A DNA stretch of 64,000 nt from Neomegalonema sp. Its GTDB lineage: Bacteria; Pseudomonadota; Alphaproteobacteria; Rhodobacterales; Rhodobacteraceae. The notes beneath the pieces were generated by a model, which saw only the letters and a program-made list of their open reading frames with translations, was not told where the DNA came from and did no database searches. Below are positions 37,685 to 45,654 of the stretch, in pieces. A program made the position numbers and the translations under genes. Each line of letters opens with the position of its first letter. The first letter of the stretch is position 1. Where the stretch lies: assembly GCF_028688855.1 (NCBI RefSeq), contig NZ_JAQTXI010000002.1, positions 62,001 through 126,000 on the forward strand. The letters run 5' to 3'.

Positions 37685-38257
37685 TCAAGGGGCGAGGCGG
37701 TTCACGAAGCCCACCGACCAGAGCCCTCCCGGAAGCGCCCGCAGCATCGTGACCGACAGGGGCGCGATCTCGAAACCCAGCGCCCGACCCGGAGACCCCA
37801 GCGCCAGCGCCAGAGCGCCGCGCGCCGTCCCCGCATGAGCCACCATGACGAGCCGTCCCTCCTCCCGCGCGGCCTCCTTCAGGGCCGGACGGAGCCTTGC
37901 GCAGAGATCGGCGAAGCTCTCGCCCTCCGGAGGCCGGTGACGCGCCAGAGCCGCCCCCGTCAAAGGCCCGAGATCCGGGATTTCAGCGGGCGGCAGACCC
38001 TCCCAGGCGCCGAAATCCTGCTCCCGGAGGCGCGGATCCTCGCGGGCGGAGAGCCCCGGAAACAGGGCCTCGGCGGTGGTCCGGCAGCGCAGGGCCGGGC
38101 TGACCCACAGCCGGTCCGGCGCCCCGATCCAGCAGCCCAGGGCCGCCCGGATCGCCGTCAGAGGCTCCGGGCCGGGCAGGTCGCAAGGGAGGTCGCGACG
38201 CCCCGCAAGCCCGCCGTCGCTTCTTGTGGGGGCGTGGCGGATGATGAAGATCTCCAT
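37685..38257 (-). CDS. Histidine phosphatase, CobC-like (alpha-ribazole phosphatase candidate)
   Basis: A 190-residue phosphoglycerate-mutase-fold phosphatase. The catalytic RH lies in IIRHAPT (residues 4-10), a second arginine in SPALRCRTTAE, the acid in EQDFGAWEG, and the late histidine in MVAHAGTARG. The ATG at 38257 gives a family-like N terminus; the frame upstream is shadow of cobU. Its position divergent from cobU-cobT-cobS suggests CobC, which removes the phosphate from alpha-ribazole phosphate or adenosylcobalamin phosphate. The fold is certain, the substrate inferred from context. Confidence 0.8.
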   Translation of the reverse strand: MEIFIIRHAPTRSDGGLAGRRDLPCDLPGPEPLTAIRAALGCWIGAPDRLWVSPALRCRTTAEALFPGLSAREDPRLREQDFGAWEGLPPAEIPDLGPLTGAALARHRPPEGESFADLCARLRPALKEAAREEGRLVMVAHAGTARGALALALGSPGRALGFEIAPLSVTMLRALPGGLWSVGFVNRLAP

Positions 38258-38321
38258 GACCCGCCTCTTTCCAATCCCGCCCAAGCCTGATTTCCTGCGC
38301 CGCAGCATAAAGGAGATTCGC

Positions 38322-38825
38322 GTGACGGCCATGCTCATCACAGGCGGCGCGCGCTCGGGCAAGAGCCTGCACGCCGAAAGGCTGGCTCTGGCCGCGCCCG
38401 GACGCCCCGTGCATATCGCCACCGCCGAAGCCCTCGACGCCGAAATGGCCGAGCGCATCGCGCTGCATCAGGCCCGGCGGGACGACAGATGGCTCTCGCA
38501 TGAGGCGCCGCTTGATCTCGTGGGGGCTCTGGCGGCCACCGACGGCGGCGGCGCGCGGCTCATCGACTGCCTGACGCTCTGGCTCTCCAACCTCATGCAT
38601 CATGATCGGGACTGGCGGGCGGAGGTCGGGGCTCTGGCGGCGGCGCTGAAGCTCCAGACAAGCCCGGTCATCCTCGTGACCAATGAGGTGGGCATGGGAA
38701 TCGTGCCCGAGAACGCCCTCGCCCGCCGCTATCGCGACGCCGCCGGGATCATGAACCAGATCATCGCAGAGGCCGCCGAGGAAGTGGTCTTCGTGGTCTC
38801 CGGCCTGCCCATGAGGGTCAAATGA
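38322..38825 (+). CDS. cobU: Adenosylcobinamide kinase / guanylyltransferase
   Basis: A 167-residue bifunctional enzyme (also named CobP) that phosphorylates adenosylcobinamide and attaches GMP for late cobalamin assembly. The P-loop GGARSGKS lies at 7-14, and VTNEVGMGIVPENALAR is the diagnostic guanylyltransferase stretch. I chose GTG 38322 because AAAGGAG lies seven bases upstream; ATG 38331 is three codons in. The stop overlaps the cobT start as ATGA. Confidence 0.93.
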   Translation: MTAMLITGGARSGKSLHAERLALAAPGRPVHIATAEALDAEMAERIALHQARRDDRWLSHEAPLDLVGALAATDGGGARLIDCLTLWLSNLMHHDRDWRAEVGALAAALKLQTSPVILVTNEVGMGIVPENALARRYRDAAGIMNQIIAEAAEEVVFVVSGLPMRVK

Positions 38826-39838
38826 CGCAAGACTTTCCCGCCTCCTTCGCCGGATTGCGCCTCCGGCTGGCCGCTCTCCCCGCCCCCGACGCGGCGGCCA
38901 GAGCGGCGGCGCAGGCGCGTCAGGGGCGGTTGACCAAGCCTCCCGGATCCCTCGGGCGGCTGGAGGATCTCGCGGTCTTCATGGCCGGATGGCGCGGCGA
39001 GGAGCGTCCGAAGATCCACAAGGCTCAGGCTCTGGTCTTCGCGGGGAATCACGGGATCTGCGCCCAGGGGGTGAATCCCTTCCCTCAGGAGGTCACGCGC
39101 CAGATGACCGCCAATTTCCGCGCCGGAGGCGCCGCGATCAACCAGATCTGCCGCGTGGTCGGGGCGGATCTCGACGTGATCGAGCTGGATCTCGACCAGC
39201 CCACCGCCGACTTCACCGAAAACCCCGCCCTGAGCGAGGCCGAAACCCTCGACGCCATGGCGCGGGGCGCGGCGGCGGTCGATCCAAAGGCGGACGTGCT
39301 GATCCTCGGCGAAATGGGGATCGGCAATTCGACCGTGGCGGCGGCTCTGGCGCGCGGGATCTTCGGCGGGCGCAGCGAAGACTGGGTCGGGCCGGGAACC
39401 GGAGCCGACGCCGAGCGCGTGGCGCTCAAGGCGCGGGTGGTCGATGCGGGCGCGCAGCGGCATCAGGCGGTTCTGGGCGATCCTCTGGCGGTTCTGGCGG
39501 CGCTCGGCGGACGCGAACAGTCCGCCATCTGCGGCGCGATCCTCGCGGCGCGCGAGGCCCGCATTCCCGTGATTCTCGACGGCTTCATCTGCACGGCTTC
39601 GGCGGCGCCTCTGGCGCGCTTTCCCGGCGCTCTGGAGCATTGCCTCTACGGGCATCTCGGGGCGGAGCCCGGCCACAGGCGCCTTCTCGAAGCCATGGGG
39701 GGCGAGCCTCTGCTCGCGCTCGGGATGCGGCTGGGCGAGGGCTCGGGGGCGGCTCTGGCGCTGGGCGTGCTGAGGGCGGCCCTGGCCTGTCACGACGGCA
39801 TGGCGACTTTCGCCGAGGCGGGCGTCTCGGATGCCTGA
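38822..39838 (+). CDS. cobT: Nicotinate-nucleotide:dimethylbenzimidazole phosphoribosyltransferase
   Basis: A 338-residue enzyme that makes alpha-ribazole phosphate, the activated lower ligand of cobalamin. Conserved blocks are LTKPPGSLGRLEDLA near residue 38, FAGNHGI, FRAGGAAINQI and GEMGIGNSTVAAAL, and a C-terminal SEPGHR-like turn (GAEPGHRRLL). Full length. It overlaps cobU at its start and cobS at its end (8 bases), so the three form one operon. Confidence 0.95.
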   Translation: MTQDFPASFAGLRLRLAALPAPDAAARAAAQARQGRLTKPPGSLGRLEDLAVFMAGWRGEERPKIHKAQALVFAGNHGICAQGVNPFPQEVTRQMTANFRAGGAAINQICRVVGADLDVIELDLDQPTADFTENPALSEAETLDAMARGAAAVDPKADVLILGEMGIGNSTVAAALARGIFGGRSEDWVGPGTGADAERVALKARVVDAGAQRHQAVLGDPLAVLAALGGREQSAICGAILAAREARIPVILDGFICTASAAPLARFPGALEHCLYGHLGAEPGHRRLLEAMGGEPLLALGMRLGEGSGAALALGVLRAALACHDGMATFAEAGVSDA

Positions 39839-40586
39839 ACTCCTGAAACGTCGCCTCGCGGAGGTTCAGGCGGCGCTCATGCTGCTGACGCGCCTGCCCG
39901 CCGGACGCATGAAGGCGCCCGTCCCCGAGGCCGAAGCCGCCTGGGCCTTTCCGCTGGTCGGGATTCTGGCGGCGCTGATTCCGGCGGCGGTCTTCTGGGC
40001 GAGCTTCGGAGTCCTGCCGCCCTTCATGGCCGCGCTTCTGACTCTGGCGACGGGCTTCCTCGTGACGGGCGGCTTCCACGAGGACGGCCTCGCCGACATG
40101 GCCGACGGCTTCGGCGGCGGCTGGACCCGCGAACGCAAGCTGGAGATCATGCGCGACAGCCGCATCGGAACCTATGGTTCGCTGGCGCTGGTCACGGCTC
40201 TGGCGCTGCGGGCCTGCGGGATCGCCGCCGCCCCCGACGCCGCTTCGGGGGCTCTGGCGCTGATCGCGCTCGGCGCCGCGAGCCGCGCCCTCGTGCCGCT
40301 GACCATCCGCCTGACGCCCCCCGCCCGCAGCGACGGCCTCGCCGCCATGGCCTCGGACGTCTCCTGGAGCCGCGTCCTCGTCTCGGCGGGGATCGGCCTG
40401 GGAGCGCTGCTGTTTCTGCCGGGCTCGCTCGGGCTGACCCTTGCGCTGATCGGGGCGCTGGTTCTGGCGGTCTTCGCGGTGCGCTGGCTCTCCCTGCGCC
40501 AGATCGGCGGCTTCACCGGCGACAGCCTCGGCGCGACCCAGCAGATCGGCGAAATCGCGCTCTGGATCGTCCTGGCGGCGCAGTGA
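39831..40586 (+). CDS. cobS: Adenosylcobinamide-GDP ribazoletransferase (cobalamin synthase)
   Basis: A 251-residue integral membrane enzyme that joins GDP-cobinamide and alpha-ribazole. The signature GGFHEDGLADMADGFGGGW (about 82-100) carries the acidic metal-binding residues. Several membrane helices follow. It starts inside the end of cobT and ends 25 bases before the converging TetR gene. With cobU and cobT it completes nucleotide-loop assembly, supplying B12 to ethylmalonyl-CoA mutase among others. Confidence 0.94.
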   Translation: MPELLKRRLAEVQAALMLLTRLPAGRMKAPVPEAEAAWAFPLVGILAALIPAAVFWASFGVLPPFMAALLTLATGFLVTGGFHEDGLADMADGFGGGWTRERKLEIMRDSRIGTYGSLALVTALALRACGIAAAPDAASGALALIALGAASRALVPLTIRLTPPARSDGLAAMASDVSWSRVLVSAGIGLGALLFLPGSLGLTLALIGALVLAVFAVRWLSLRQIGGFTGDSLGATQQIGEIALWIVLAAQ

Positions 40587-40611
40587 GAACCCGCCGCCTC
40601 GGCCCGTCGGC

Positions 40612-41220
40612 TCAGCCTTTCGGCTCTCCGGCGGCCGGAGCCGGAGCCTTGCGGCGCGGGCGTTTGGGCGGAGGCTCCGCCGCGGCGTCGCGGATCATGT
40701 CATGGGCGTCCTGGAGCATGGAGCGCCAGACCTCCGGAGAGGCCTTCGCGATCCCCATGCCCCGCAGCCAGAACACCGCCTCGACGGCCAGGATCGCCAG
40801 ACGCGTCCGTTTCTGCGCCTCGGTGCGCGGTTCGAGCTCGGCGAAGAGCCGGTCGTAGAACCCCTGGGCCGGGCCGAGCAGATCGGGCGCATGCAGCAGC
40901 GCCGACAGCAGGGTCGAGGTCTTGCGCATGGAGGCGTCGTCCTCGCGGTTGAGGATCGCGTCCGCATAGCCCAGCATGCGGCCCGGCGTCGTCTGGTCGG
41001 GGGATTCCTCCAGCAGACGGTCGAAGCGGGCCATCTCGCGGGCCATGGCCGCCGCCACGAGGGCGTCCTTGGTCGGGAAGTTGTAGACCAGCCCGCCCTT
41101 GCTGATTCCCGCCCGCTCCACCACGGCGTTGAGGGTCAGGCCGAGTCCGCCCGTCTCCATGATCACCTCCTCGACGGCGTCGAGGACGCGTTCGCGGTCG
41201 ATCTCCTTGCGGCGGGTCAC
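40612..41220 (-). CDS. TetR-family transcriptional regulator
   Basis: A 202-residue repressor-type protein. The N-terminal helix-turn-helix is typical: RERVLDAVEEVIME, then LTLNAVVERAGISKGGLVYNFPTKDALV at about 25-52. The C-terminal ligand domain is unassigned, with a basic tail rich in Pro, Arg and Lys. The start is a GTG at 41220; the frame runs on upstream without a plausible start codon. It follows mauN on the same strand after 158 bp, and no mauR-type LysR gene is seen, so it may regulate the mau cluster or itself. That is inference from position only. Confidence 0.85.
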   Translation of the reverse strand: MTRRKEIDRERVLDAVEEVIMETGGLGLTLNAVVERAGISKGGLVYNFPTKDALVAAAMAREMARFDRLLEESPDQTTPGRMLGYADAILNREDDASMRKTSTLLSALLHAPDLLGPAQGFYDRLFAELEPRTEAQKRTRLAILAVEAVFWLRGMGIAKASPEVWRSMLQDAHDMIRDAAAEPPPKRPRRKAPAPAAGEPKG

Positions 41221-41357
41221 GGGAGGCTCTCCATGCGGGAGGAGAAGCCTGCGGACGATTCGACCTGATCGAAAAACGTCCTGAAAATCATCATCCTGAG
41301 CAGCCCTGATGCGTCCGCGGGGGGCGCACCATGCGCCCTTTCCGGCGCGGGGGCAAT

Positions 41358-41374
41358 CCTCCGCGCGGCGGAGG
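41358..41374 (-). terminator. Stem-loop after mauN
   Basis: CCTCCGC (41358-41364) pairs with GCGGAGG (41368-41374) around three bases, a few bases beyond the mauN stop at 41379. Short and without a T-run, so only a possible terminator of the mau cluster. Confidence 0.4.
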
Positions 41375-41378
41375 GCCT

Positions 41379-42281
41379 TCAAGATCCCGAAAGTTGCGCC
41401 GCGTCGCGCCTTTCGTTCAGGAGCCGCGCCCGGCTCGCCATCTCGAAGACGTCCACCGGACAGACGTCGATGCAGCCGCCGCAGTTGACGCAATCCCCCG
41501 AGAGCACCAGCCGCGTCCCCTCGCCCTTGAGCGCGGGCGTGATCACATGAGGCTCCGGGCAGACGTTGAAGCAGGCGCCGCAGTTGGTGCAGTCCTCGCG
41601 GCGGGCGGCGGAGACGCGCGTCAGGCTGACCTTGCCGATCAGCCCGTAGAAGGCTCCCACCGGACAGAGATGGCCGCACCAGCCGCGCCGGGTGATCGCG
41701 AAATCCAGCAGGAACACCGCGAGGATCACCGCCCAGCCGAGGCCCATGCCGAAGATCAGCCCCCTTTGCAGCAGACTCACCGGATTGACGAACTCCCAGG
41801 CCACGGCGCTGGAGCCGAAGGCCGCAAGGAAGGTCGCCAGCAGGATCCAGAGCCGCGTGCGCCGATCCAGCTTGCGGTCGCGCGTCACGCCGAGCTTCTC
41901 GCGCAGCCAGTGGGCGGCGTCCGTCACGACGTTCACCGGACAGACCCAGCTGCAATAGGCCCGACCTCCCACGACGAGATAGAGCAGCCCGACGAGCAGC
42001 GCGCCCGTCAGGGCCGCCCCCACCGGCGCGGCCCCCGCCGCCAGGGTCTGGAGGAAGATGTAGGGGTCGCTGAAGGAGACCAGGCCCAGAATCCGGCTGG
42101 AGGCGAAGTCTCCGCGCGCGATCCAGTAGCCGCCGACGGGGCTCAGCGCGAAGATCAGGATCACGCAGACCTGGGTCGTCCGGCGCAGAAGCCACCATTT
42201 GTGGGCGCGCAGAACGCCCTTCGCCTCGATCCCGAGGGCGCGGCTCTCCGCCGTGAGCCGGAAGCCGGGCCGGGGCTTCAC
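41379..42281 (-). CDS. mauN: MauN, NapH-like membrane iron-sulfur protein
   Basis: A 300-residue membrane protein with about four helices and polyferredoxin sites. The cytoplasmic CxxxCP motifs (YCSWVCPV and WCGHLCPVG) are typical of NapH. Two C-terminal [4Fe-4S] sites read CTNCGACFNVCP and CVNCGGCIDVCP. Alone it would be called NapH, but it closes a mau cluster and follows mauM. It begins with GTG at 42281, overlapping the mauM stop as GTGA. MauM and MauN are not essential for methylamine dehydrogenase in all hosts; a redox role is presumed. Confidence 0.86.
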   Translation of the reverse strand: MKPRPGFRLTAESRALGIEAKGVLRAHKWWLLRRTTQVCVILIFALSPVGGYWIARGDFASSRILGLVSFSDPYIFLQTLAAGAAPVGAALTGALLVGLLYLVVGGRAYCSWVCPVNVVTDAAHWLREKLGVTRDRKLDRRTRLWILLATFLAAFGSSAVAWEFVNPVSLLQRGLIFGMGLGWAVILAVFLLDFAITRRGWCGHLCPVGAFYGLIGKVSLTRVSAARREDCTNCGACFNVCPEPHVITPALKGEGTRLVLSGDCVNCGGCIDVCPVDVFEMASRARLLNERRDAAQLSGS

Positions 42282-42943
42282 GACGCGCGTCCGGCGGGAT
42301 TGCGCCCGCCGCCTCCCAGACCGAGGGCGCGCGGCAGCACCCGGATCGCCGCATGGCCGATGACGCAATGTTTCTCGCACATGCCGCATCCGGTGCAGCG
42401 GTCGGAATGGACGACCGGAATCAGCATCTTGCGGCCCCGGATCACCTGAGCCTCCAGGGTGATGGCCTCGTTGCGGATCGGACAGACCCGATGGCAGATG
42501 CTGCAGGTCATGCCCTTGTAGTTCAGACAGGTCTCGTGCCCCACCAGCACGGCCACGCCCATGTCCGCCTGACGGATGCCCGCGATGTTCCGGTCGAGGG
42601 CGCCGGTCGGGCAGGCCTTGGCGCAAGGGACGTCCGGGCACATGTGGCAGGGGATCTCGCGGGCGATGAAATAGGGCGTCCCGAGGGGGGCGTCCTCGGC
42701 CCATTCCGCGAGGCGCAGGGTGTCGTAGGGGCAGGCGTTCACGCAGAGTCCGCAGCGCACGCAGGCCGCGAGGAACTCCGGCTCCTTCAGCGCCCCCGGA
42801 GGCCGGATCGCCGAGGCGGCCTTCGCCTGCTGCGCCTCCTCCACATGGGCCGCCAGAGCCAGAGCCGCCACGCAGGCGACGCCGCCCGCCTTGACTCCGT
42901 CGGCCAGAACGTCGCGTCGGGAAGGAGAGGGTCTGACGGCCAT
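42278..42943 (-). CDS. mauM: MauM, NapG-like ferredoxin-type protein
   Basis: A 221-residue exported ferredoxin with four cysteine-rich [4Fe-4S] motifs (CVRCGLCVNACP, CHMCPDVPCAKACP, CSICHRVCP, CTGCGMCEKHC). With the ATG at 42943 it begins with a twin-arginine signal (PSRRDVLADG then a hydrophobic stretch), so it is probably exported folded by Tat. A GTG at 42991, overlapping the mauL stop, would add 16 residues and cannot be excluded. It is the mau counterpart of NapG and probably works with MauN. Confidence 0.85.
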   Translation of the reverse strand: MAVRPSPSRRDVLADGVKAGGVACVAALALAAHVEEAQQAKAASAIRPPGALKEPEFLAACVRCGLCVNACPYDTLRLAEWAEDAPLGTPYFIAREIPCHMCPDVPCAKACPTGALDRNIAGIRQADMGVAVLVGHETCLNYKGMTCSICHRVCPIRNEAITLEAQVIRGRKMLIPVVHSDRCTGCGMCEKHCVIGHAAIRVLPRALGLGGGGRNPAGRAS

Positions 42944-42987
42944 GGCGGGCCTCGCGAGGGGTCGGGGGTTGCGGATCGCGGCGAAGC

Positions 42988-43488
42988 TCACTCCGCCGCG
43001 GCGACGTCGAGTTCGAGGCGGATGATCGGATGGATCCAGCAGCGCACCAGCACCCGCCCGGAAGCCTTGAGGATCGTCCGCTTCTCGGTTCCGGGCGGCT
43101 GGGTGTGGAGGGTCTCCACCGTTCCGTCCTCGTAGGTCAGGTAGAGATTATGCGCGATGTCGCCGGTGTTGCGGAAGATCAGCTCGTCTCCGGCCCGGGT
43201 CTCGAACTCCACCTGTTCAAGCTCGGTGTGATGGATGATCAGCGTGAAGCTGCGGGGCGCGCCTGCGGCCTCGGCCTCCTCCGTCCCGGAGGGGGCTTCG
43301 GCCGAGGCTTCTGCGGAGGATTCAGGGAGGGCTCCGGCGGCCTCGGGCGCCTCGGCCCGCGTCGCGCAGATCTCCCCGGCGACGGGCTTCTCCCCGGCGC
43401 CCTGCGCCCGGGAGGCCGCGAAGCCCAGCGACAGGACGGCGGCCAGCGCCGCCACCTCGACCCGCATGAAGAACCCCGACAGGGCCAT
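42988..43488 (-). CDS. mauL: Cupredoxin-like protein, MauL candidate
   Basis: A 166-residue exported protein. A signal peptide ends near residue 30. Residues 41-75 are an Ala/Glu-rich linker, then comes a cupredoxin domain. Copper ligands look like H113 (in NTGDIAHNLYL), C150 and H153 (in CWIHP). Position 156, where amicyanin-type proteins have the axial methionine (C-x2-H-x2-M), is isoleucine. It sits between mauG and mauM, the slot of mauL in Methylobacterium-type clusters, rather than the mauC slot. It could be MauL or a displaced, altered amicyanin; I favour MauL. Confidence 0.68.
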   Translation of the reverse strand: MALSGFFMRVEVAALAAVLSLGFAASRAQGAGEKPVAGEICATRAEAPEAAGALPESSAEASAEAPSGTEEAEAAGAPRSFTLIIHHTELEQVEFETRAGDELIFRNTGDIAHNLYLTYEDGTVETLHTQPPGTEKRTILKASGRVLVRCWIHPIIRLELDVAAAE

Positions 43489-43511
43489 GACGACAACTCC
43501 TCGAAAGCCCC

Positions 43512-44591
43512 TCAGGGGATGGGGGGCGGAGCCCTCGGCGCTTCGGGCGCCGCGAGCGATTCCAGAAAGGCGACGAGATCGGCGCGCTCCTGCGCCGCCA
43601 GCGGGACGGGGCGCATCTCGAAGGAGAGGCTTTCGCGCTTCTCGCCGCCCTCGACGTAATGGTCGATCACGGCCGCGATCCCGCGCAGCGAGCCGTCATG
43701 CATGTGGAAGCCCTCCGGCGCGAGATCGCGCAGCGAAGGCGTCTTGAAGGCGTGGCGCAGCCCGACGACCTCCGGCGGGACGAAGGCCCCCCGCCCGAGA
43801 TCGGGCTCGGCGGCCTCGGGATCGAGCTTCAGGCCGATGTCGTGGAAGCTGTCGTCGGTGAAGCGCCAGCCGCTGTGGCAGGCCGAGCACCGCGCGGGTC
43901 CGGCGAAGAGGGCGAAGCCGCGTCGGGCTTCGGGGCCGATGGCCTCCTCTTCGCCTTCGATCCAGGCGTCGAAGGGGGCGCGTTCCGAAACCAGGCTGCG
44001 CTGGAAGCTGGCCAGGGCGTCGAGGATGCGGGTCTCGTCGATGAGCGCGCCGTCCTCCGGCGCGGGCCCGAAGGCGGCTTCGAACAGGGGCGCATAGCCC
44101 GCGACCGCCCGCAGACGCTCCGTCAGCAGCGTCATGTCCATGTTCATCTCGTTCGGCGCGGTGATGGGCATCCGGGCCTGAGCCTCCAGGGTCTCGGCGC
44201 GGCCGTCCCACTGGAAGGCGAGGCCCCAGGCGGCGTTCATGAGGCCCGGCGTGCGCCTGGGGAGCCTCTCGCCCTGGAAGCCGCTGGCGCGGGCGAGTCC
44301 GTCCGACCATCTGCGGTCCGGATCATGGCAGCTCGCGCAGGATTGCGCCTGATCGCGCGACAGACGGGGATCGAAGAACAGCGTCTCGCCGAGCGCGATC
44401 TTCTCCGGAGTCGGCGGATTGCGCTTCGGCGCGGGCGGCGGCGCCTCCGGGCGGCGGAAGGCGGCCTTGAGCTTCTCCAGCTCCTCGCCCTGGGGCGGCG
44501 CGATCGGCGCGGCGGGCTCCTCGGCCCGCGCCCCCAGGCCGAGGAGGAGCGCGGCGAACCCCAGAGCGATCATCGGAAGGCGCCTGTCCAT
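43512..44591 (-). CDS. mauG: MauG di-heme enzyme (tryptophan tryptophylquinone biosynthesis)
   Basis: A 359-residue periplasmic di-heme protein of the bacterial cytochrome c peroxidase family that completes the tryptophan tryptophylquinone (TTQ) cofactor of MauA. A signal peptide ends near ARAEE. The heme sites are CASCH (about residue 84) and CSACH (about 233). Y312 in IDHY occupies the place where peroxidases have a methionine ligand and MauG has its distinctive axial tyrosine, which supports MauG over an ordinary peroxidase. It follows mauJ and precedes mauL by 23 bases. Confidence 0.92.
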   Translation of the reverse strand: MDRRLPMIALGFAALLLGLGARAEEPAAPIAPPQGEELEKLKAAFRRPEAPPPAPKRNPPTPEKIALGETLFFDPRLSRDQAQSCASCHDPDRRWSDGLARASGFQGERLPRRTPGLMNAAWGLAFQWDGRAETLEAQARMPITAPNEMNMDMTLLTERLRAVAGYAPLFEAAFGPAPEDGALIDETRILDALASFQRSLVSERAPFDAWIEGEEEAIGPEARRGFALFAGPARCSACHSGWRFTDDSFHDIGLKLDPEAAEPDLGRGAFVPPEVVGLRHAFKTPSLRDLAPEGFHMHDGSLRGIAAVIDHYVEGGEKRESLSFEMRPVPLAAQERADLVAFLESLAAPEAPRAPPPIP

Positions 44592-44603
44592 GGCCGCCGC
44601 TCC

Positions 44604-45485
44604 TCAGGAGGCCGCGGCGGCGGCGGGCGCCCCGGCCTTGAGGCCCAGGGCTCCGCGCAGCCCTTCGCGGGCGAGGAGATCGGCCAGATTGGCCATCTGC
44701 GCGAGGGATTCGCTCGCGGCGGGCGAGAAGGACGCCGCCTCTCCCGGCGCTTCGAGCATCCGCAGGATCTCGCCGCGCAGAGCCTCCAGCCGCGTCATGA
44801 GCGCCTCCAGCGGCTGGTCGCGCAGATCTCCGGCGCAGACCAGCGCGCCGCTCTGGAGCAGATCCTGGAATCCGACGCGCCTCTGGGCGAACCCGGCGTC
44901 GAAGGGCGCTTCGCCCGCGCGCCAGGCCCGGAGGATCCCGCAGGCGCAGAGCAGACGCCAGGCGGGATCCGAGGCGTTGCGCGCCCGACGATACAGCTCC
45001 AGAAAGGGCGCGGCCTCGGGCGGCGCGGAGTCCAGCGCGGCGGGGTCGAGGTCCAGGGCGCTGGGCCGGAAGGGCGCGCAGCGCCAGACCGCCCCGTGAG
45101 TCGGATCGGCGACGCGCCAGCCCGCCACCGAGGCGCCGCGCCCCATCTGGAGCGCCCAGCGGCTCAGGCGCGCCTCCAGATCGCGCCGCCCGATCTCCAG
45201 GGCCTCCGCGAGGCTGCGGGCCGTGATCTGGTAGACGGCTTCGTTGATCTTGCCCGCCTCTCCGCCATGCAGGCTGAGCCTCGCCTCATGGCCTTCGAGG
45301 ACCAGCTCCAGAGGCTCGCCCATGGAGGCGGAGGCGGCGTCGATCTCGCGGCCCCGCGAAACCGGGTCGCTCAGGAAGAACCCGATCAGCATCGGACGCG
45401 GCCCGGAATCGCGCTCCGAGGCCTCGACCGTCGCGCGGGAGGTCTCCGCCTTGAGCGGAGCCGAGAGTCCGTAAGGGATCCACAT
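44604..45485 (-). CDS. mauJ: Methylamine utilization protein MauJ
   Basis: A 293-residue, apparently cytoplasmic protein without known motifs. Length and position between the dehydrogenase genes and mauG match MauJ of alphaproteobacterial mau clusters. It has no signal peptide or membrane helix and is Ala/Leu/Arg-rich. The function of MauJ is unknown, and mutants in other organisms often still grow on methylamine. mauG follows after 12 bases. Identification is mainly by context and size. Confidence 0.72.
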   Translation of the reverse strand: MWIPYGLSAPLKAETSRATVEASERDSGPRPMLIGFFLSDPVSRGREIDAASASMGEPLELVLEGHEARLSLHGGEAGKINEAVYQITARSLAEALEIGRRDLEARLSRWALQMGRGASVAGWRVADPTHGAVWRCAPFRPSALDLDPAALDSAPPEAAPFLELYRRARNASDPAWRLLCACGILRAWRAGEAPFDAGFAQRRVGFQDLLQSGALVCAGDLRDQPLEALMTRLEALRGEILRMLEAPGEAASFSPAASESLAQMANLADLLAREGLRGALGLKAGAPAAAAAS

Positions 45486-45552
45486 GGGCGCCTCCTCGGG
45501 GATGGGAGGCGCTGCGGCTCTCGGGAGAAAGCCGCCGCGCCGGATTCAGGCC

Positions 45553-45597
45553 CCTGGAGCGTTTCCCGACCTTGTCAGGTCGTTCAAAGGCTCCAGG
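45553..45597. repeat. Nested palindrome between mauA and mauJ
   Basis: An outer stem CCTGGAGC (45553-45560) / GCTCCAGG (45590-45597) encloses an inner stem CGACCT (45567-45572) / AGGTCG (45577-45582). Its two-level layout resembles the adjacent REP-like copy but the sequence differs. It lies in the gap where amicyanin (mauC) would be expected. Confidence 0.7.
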
Positions 45598-45601
45598 TTC
45601 C

Positions 45602-45653
45602 TTTCTGGTCGCGTTTTCGCGACGCGAAGCCTGTCGGCTTCGCTGGAAAACGC
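45602..45653. repeat. Third copy of the REP-like nested palindrome
   Basis: A diverged copy of the element at 8398-8512. The inner GCGAAGCC/GGCTTCGC stem is unchanged, with a slightly longer loop. The outer stem is GCGTTTTC/GAAAACGC instead of GCATTTTC/GAAAATGC, that is, an A-T pair replaced by G-C on both arms. It touches the end of mauA and may attenuate transcription into mauJ and the genes beyond. Confidence 0.8.
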
Positions 45654-45654
45654 T

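Noticed and set aside
41379..42943. NapGH of periplasmic nitrate reductase
   Set aside because: The proteins are NapG/H-like, but no napA, napB or napC is nearby and both end a mau cluster, where MauM and MauN are expected.
42988..43488. Calling this cupredoxin gene amicyanin (mauC)
   Set aside because: It lies between mauG and mauM, not after mauA, and lacks the methionine ligand of amicyanin; MauL fits better.
43512..44591. Ordinary di-heme cytochrome c peroxidase
   Set aside because: A tyrosine (Y312) stands where peroxidases have the methionine ligand, and the gene is inside the mau cluster, so MauG is preferred.
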